Assembly (NCBI GenBank): GCA_034336665.1 | Contig: CM067569.1 | Coordinates: 23,161,320 to 23,225,319, forward strand | Origin: Luscinia megarhynchos | Lineage: Eukaryota; Chordata; Aves; Passeriformes; Turdidae | Length of the DNA stretch: 64,000 bases | Direction of reading: 5' to 3' | Part shown: positions 54,601 through 60,600 of the stretch, piece after piece | Layout of the letters: each line of letters starts with the position of its first letter | Position numbering within the stretch: the first letter of the stretch is position 1 | Made by a program: the position numbers and the translations under genes | Notes under the pieces: generated by a model | Told to the model about the DNA's origin: nothing | Databases searched by the model: none | The model's input: only the letters and a program-made list of their open reading frames with translations

Positions 54601-57600
54601 AAAAATAAGCATACACATTCAGTAAAATCCTTTTTCACCAGAAAAATTCCAGTCTTGGTTTCTTTTAAAGAAGCTTTTACAGCTGACTGCTAAAATCCTT
54701 TTATTGCATCTGACATCTTGATGCAGCAGAAGGAAAGTGACCTGTGCTTCCAGCTTCATATTCTTTTTCCATCTGACTGCATATTTTACACAAAAGTACT
54801 TCCTTTTTGTACTTCAACCAGTCAAACTGATCTTAAAATGCACAAGCCTGAAGGCTAAATCTCCATTATCCAAATTATGCCATCTTTCAGTAACTCACCT
54901 TCTTTCTCAGACAACCCAGATTCCTGAAAAGGCATTTACACTTGGCACGTCCTGCCAAGTGTAACTCATTCATCTGCTTTGGTAAGCCTCACAACTCATT
55001 TCTGATGTGAGCTGCACTTGGATTCTGGGAATGTGACCTCCTGGAAGTCCCTCCCTGGCCAGTGCCCAGGTGAGAGCACTCACTGAGTCCTGGAGCAGCT
55101 GACAGGAGGGATGTGTTGTGGGGAGAGAACACACTTCACATGTAATGCAGCACAGTCCCTAAGTCCTGAGCCTGCACCCACTTCAGCCAAAGGGAGATTT
55201 TGCAGGATTTCCATCACTGGTTGTATAAAAGAAAAGCTTTAAAAACAGAAGCTGGAGCAATTATATCTTCCCTATTATAGCCCAAATGCTAGACTTCACA
55301 GAAACCACAAAGATCTATTACTGTAGCACATACTGAATATAATTCTTGATGATTATCAACAATGACTGAAGAGATATGTCCACACAGAAACTACTGCTTC
55401 AGAAGTTAACTTCAAATATGGGGAAGAGGTATCTTATTTTTTGAAGAATAACAGAACGTTTAAACAGAAACAGGCCTGGAAAACTTATTAACCTGTCCAG
55501 AATGTAACATAATGCCAAATTAATATAATGTTGAGATAAGAAAATGGGCACCAATGCATAAACAGCCAAATTTATGAAATATCATTAACATATCTTGAGT
55601 TATAATAAACTCCTTGGTCTTTGAGAAATACAGTTGTATGATAGATTTAACTAATTCAGAAGGCAAACTGTCCCAAGCTAACAGAATGCCTTAATTTTAC
55701 AATGATTTTTCTTAAACTCATAAATTTGTGCTCCTTCCTGCTTGAAAACAAACAGGAGACTACCCATTGTACAGTCAAGCCTTTTCCATTGTTTTCTTTC
55801 TCAAAAAAGAAAATCAGAGATATTCAGGACATTATTTTTTATGGTGTCATAAATCATGACAGAAAATGTTTAAAAGTACTTGCAAGATGTAAAGATGTAT
55901 TGCAAAGCATGATCCACAGGGTATCTCCCCAAGCTAGGGAAGGTGTCAAAAGTAAAGACTTATGCCTGGTGTAGGAAAATGCATTCTAAAATATTTACTT
56001 TCTTTCAATAATTTATGAGACCTAGAAGAGGGTAGCATTCTAAATTACATTTTAGTTATCATTTAGATACATTTCTTCAGATGTATCTTTTGAAATGATC
56101 AAGAAACAGCAGAGAGCACAGAACAGAATTGGACACAGGTGAAATAAAACATTAGAAAAAAAAAGCAGCAGTACACTGAGGAGAGAAAAATGAAAGAGAA
56201 AAAATGAACTGTAGAAACAGTTTCATCTGACAGACAGAAAACCTAATAGATTATGGAAGCAGTGATAACCATGCAAGGACAAAAGGATAGCTAGCATTTC
56301 AGTATATTGTTTTAATTCAGAATATGGAAACCTAAACAAAGCCAGCAGCACCTAAAATAAACTTTCAACTTCAGTAAGTTTAACATTATAGAAAGTGGTT
56401 CTAGAAAGGTCAATGTGAAAAAAAATCGACAACCTAATACTAAAAAACAGCAGAGGAGATGGGGGGCAGCAGGGGAAAGGCAAACACATCAGTTTGAGAA
56501 GACCTTGAAGAATGTTGCTGAGCTGAAATACAACTGAGAGTAAAATCTGTTACCATGACCAAGGCATGTACAGCTGAAGCTTCTGGGTTTGAATTTACAG
56601 GAGCTTCCTGGCTCAAACCCTACCTTTGTCAGGCTTAAAACTGTATACTGAAAATATAACCCACATTGAAGTGTCCACACTGAACCCAAAGGGGACAGTG
56701 ACAATGGCCACCAGCTGCATGCCAGCCAAGGGGATGAGACTCCTCCAGCACTGCATCCTCCACATCTCCTGCAGCAGCTGGAAGCACTGACTCACCACAT
56801 CAACTTCACAGCTCCAAAAGAAAACCACTATTACCAACAGGATTTCCTAAATGCACAGGCTGAAAAAGGGTCTCAAGGGGCAGTGAAAGACACCATGCTC
56901 CAGAGGTGCTGCCTGCAGTGCAGGAGATGGGTATTCACATACACTATTTCCATTCAAATCATTGCAGAGCAAACAAATCTTCAGAAATTCCTACATGGAG
57001 CTGCTAACAGTTAAGAAGATACTATAACAAGCAAAATACCATGAAGTGGTCACCTCTTTTATTAGTGGTTCTCTCACCACAAAAAAAAAAAAAAAACCCA
57101 CTGCCCCTTTTCCAAGACTGCATCAGTATAAATGAGCAAAGTTAATTTTTTTATTGTTACGTTGCTTTTTTTTTGGAAACAGGGTATGAGTGTACTCCCT
57201 GGAGTAACCTCAAGTTCCTTTGAAGAGAAAGAAGTTGAGAGAACCCTGTGCATGATTAATGTCAAACCATAGCTTCCTGAAAATGGACACCAAAGAAGAC
57301 AGCAATAACAGCAATCACACACTAAAGCTACTCAGAAAGCTTAATACTTAAGGGATGTTTATTAACAAACACACTGAAAATCACCTAGAGATTAAGAATC
57401 AATCCCAGAGACAGTTACATGATTCACAGAATAAAATCAAAGAGCAAAGTTTACTTTAAGTGTGTGGAAGAGCATTTATTTCAAAGTTATATGTCTTGTT
57501 TTCAGCAAACTGAATGACTAGTTTACTACATAGGAAAAAATCTACATGAAGAGTTTTAATTCAATCACTGAGACCAAATTTTACAAGAAAATTACTTCTG

Positions 57601-60600
57601 AATAGAAGGAGTGATGGGAGAGGAGGCAGAACATCGAAGGCAATTACTGCTGTACAGAAAAGAACTGTGATGTGTTGTACTGGTAATGTTCCTAATACCT
57701 TTCTTATTCATTCATGGCCCTTTAACAAGTGAAATATTGTCACTTTTTCCTGGTATTAGCTGTTGAGGTGTCTTTAGCAAATATAAACCTTGTGTCAGTA
57801 AAAAAAAAAGGCAAGAAATACAATGAGAGACTACTATAGGCTGTTAGGGAAAATAAATAACTCTTTCAGACAAGCTAGAGTGTTTATTTTTGGCTGAAAG
57901 ACCATCATAAGCCACACCTGCAACTGAACAGTTCCTGTGAATTGTGAAAACAATTACTTTGTTACATCCAGCTGTAGAAAGTATGAAGCAATAAACTGAA
58001 ATCACAGCATGAAAGGACACTTGTGAAAATGGCCAACATGAAAATGAGGAGTGAAAGACTAATATTGTTGGGAAGGAATCTGATGGGACGGTGGGAATGT
58101 TTGCTTTGGAGTAAGAATTAAGGCTCTCAGATTTAGCAACCTGAAATGCAATTAGTGAAATACTATCTGTAAATCAGCCTGTCAGGCTGATAAACTAAAA
58201 AAATGTAAAGCAAGGAAATAGTGTCAGTTGAAGTCAAAGTTGGATAACTTGGTGGAGACAGACCTGTGAGCACCTGAAGGCTGCAAGGAAAGGAATAAAA
58301 GTAGAGCCTGAGGTGGTGCTCATTACAAATTGCTGTCCATGGCATGGGGCTTCAAACTACAGGATCTTTAATGTCCCAAACCATTTTATGATTCTATGTA
58401 AGCTCCCACAGCAAAATGTAGCACAGTGATATGAACAGAGAAGAAAAAAAAGTAATACCATTTGCAAAGAACTGAACAGCTGGAAAAGTAATAGTCTGTT
58501 AAAAGAGAAAGGTGCTGATATGCAATGTGGAATGAAGAGGCTACAAGGCTGACAGCTGTAATCAAAACAATGCAAAGAGGTCTGGCTGTGCAAAGAAGAA
58601 ATTTATACATGTGAAAAGATGGAAGGTCTAATCCATTCCAAAATTCATCTATTTAGGAACCCAGTATACTTGAAAAGAATGGAAGAGTATGCAATGCCTT
58701 TCTGTTAAAAACTCATTACAGAAACTATTATGGAGGATCTTCTCAGAGTCACAGCCTGTTGCCTGCATGCAACCTGCTGTGTTCCATTAAAAAACATTTC
58801 CTAAAACCAAATCAGAACAAAACCCAAACATCTGTGCATTGAGGAGGGGAGGAAAAAACATTTTTAAAGCACTAAATAAAAACTCAGAAGCTTCATTATG
58901 GTACTAGAATAGGTAGAACAATGGCTTGATTCTAGAAACTATAATCCTGTTGTGGCATCAAATGTCAAATTATCAAGCGCACTATACATACAAACTGACA
59001 CTTTTAAAAATAATTTTTTTAAAAGGGGTCGTGATTCTGTATTCTATTCCTCTCTGTTATCATGACTGGTCAAGTGGGAGACTTGCCAGGGAGTGTCACA
59101 TATAGCTGTGTTACTGGTTTCTAGCCAGTTCCTAAGTGACACTGCTGTTCTGTGCTTGGCACAGCAGGCACTGAATCTCCATAAATAATTGTTCTGATAT
59201 CAGACACAGGACTGTAGTTCTGTTCAGAGAGTTTGCTGGGCACAGGGAGAGGGCAGATGAAGGATGCTTTTATTTACACACAAAAATCTTTGTCATTGCC
59301 AAAGAGCAAACAGAAAGGAAATACAGATAAAGACCATGACAATTTAATGAGGATTTGTTCCTTTGAGGGGACAAAGATGAGGCTGACAGACAGTGGTGGT
59401 ATTACACCATTACAGCAGTTTATATTGTACCTCTTTTGGAAATAAATCATGAATATTTTCTCCCCATGCCATCAAAACTACCCGTTTTACATACACGACA
59501 TGAATTTTATTAATACATCTGAAAGAAATGGAGGCAAGCAAAAGACAAAAAAGTACATTGCCATCAAAATTAATTTCGAGCAATGAGGAAAACACAAAAG
59601 AAAAACCTGCTGTCACTCTGCATTTCTATTTTCGTACAGATACAAATGAATAAAAAGGCAGAGTTTCTCCTCCAAGGCTGCTAACCTGTTGTTACACAGA
59701 GGGGGAAAGTGGCTTCTACTCAATGCTTTTGCTACCACATGCACACGAGGATGGAAGTTCATTCTTGCCTCCCTCATGCTCTGCAAGCCCCAAGAGGCAG
59801 GGAAAGAAAAAAAGCTTGGATGACAACACATTACTCGGAATAGACTAGCTCTAAGCTTATCTCTGAGTCACATTATGCAAATTGCATCACTCCTTGCTCT
59901 GCTCTCATATTGACATTACTGAAAACTGAGAGAAGCCCAGAATATCCATTTGCTCCCCATACAGAAGCTGCTGGATAACTGTTCATTCATCTATGCTGCT
60001 GCTCTCCATGCTTGTTGCACTCTTGGCTTTCAATGACAGAATCAGAAGTGCAAATACACCCCAGACTTGGGTAAATCATGGGTTTATGGAATGATCAAAT
60101 GGTGTTGTCTTATCTTTCTCTCTTCCTTTCAAAATCCTAGCACTATGCTTTATTTATTGGACTGAGACTGAGCCATGTTTTCTCAGAACTATCTTTTAAA
60201 AACAATCTTAGATCTAGTTAAGATTAGTTCTTAGATCAGAGTCTTCTTCTGGAGAATAAACCCATTGTTATATACCTTAGCTTCATCAATTAACTCTAAC
60301 CCAGGATAGCTGCAAAATGTATAGCAGCATCTTCATTTCACAATTTCCTGACTTAGTTGGAAGTAGTTCAGAAAAAGATCATTTAATTAAAAATGCTGGC
60401 AGCAGAAACCAACTCTAACAATAGCTAGGGTAATTAAGATTTGGGAAGAAAAGATGAAGCACATGGACATATGAGTCTCTAGTTACATTTATGAACTGTG
60501 GAGTGTAAAGACCACATATGAAAGATGGTATTATCTCTCCTAAATAAACAATCCTAAGCTTAATTATCTGAAGATTTTTCTGGGCATAATTAGCGAGCCC

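Noticed and set aside
57079..57095. A17 run as the tail of a processed retrocopy
   Set aside because: No mRNA-like sequence, poly(A) signal or target duplication was found next to it.
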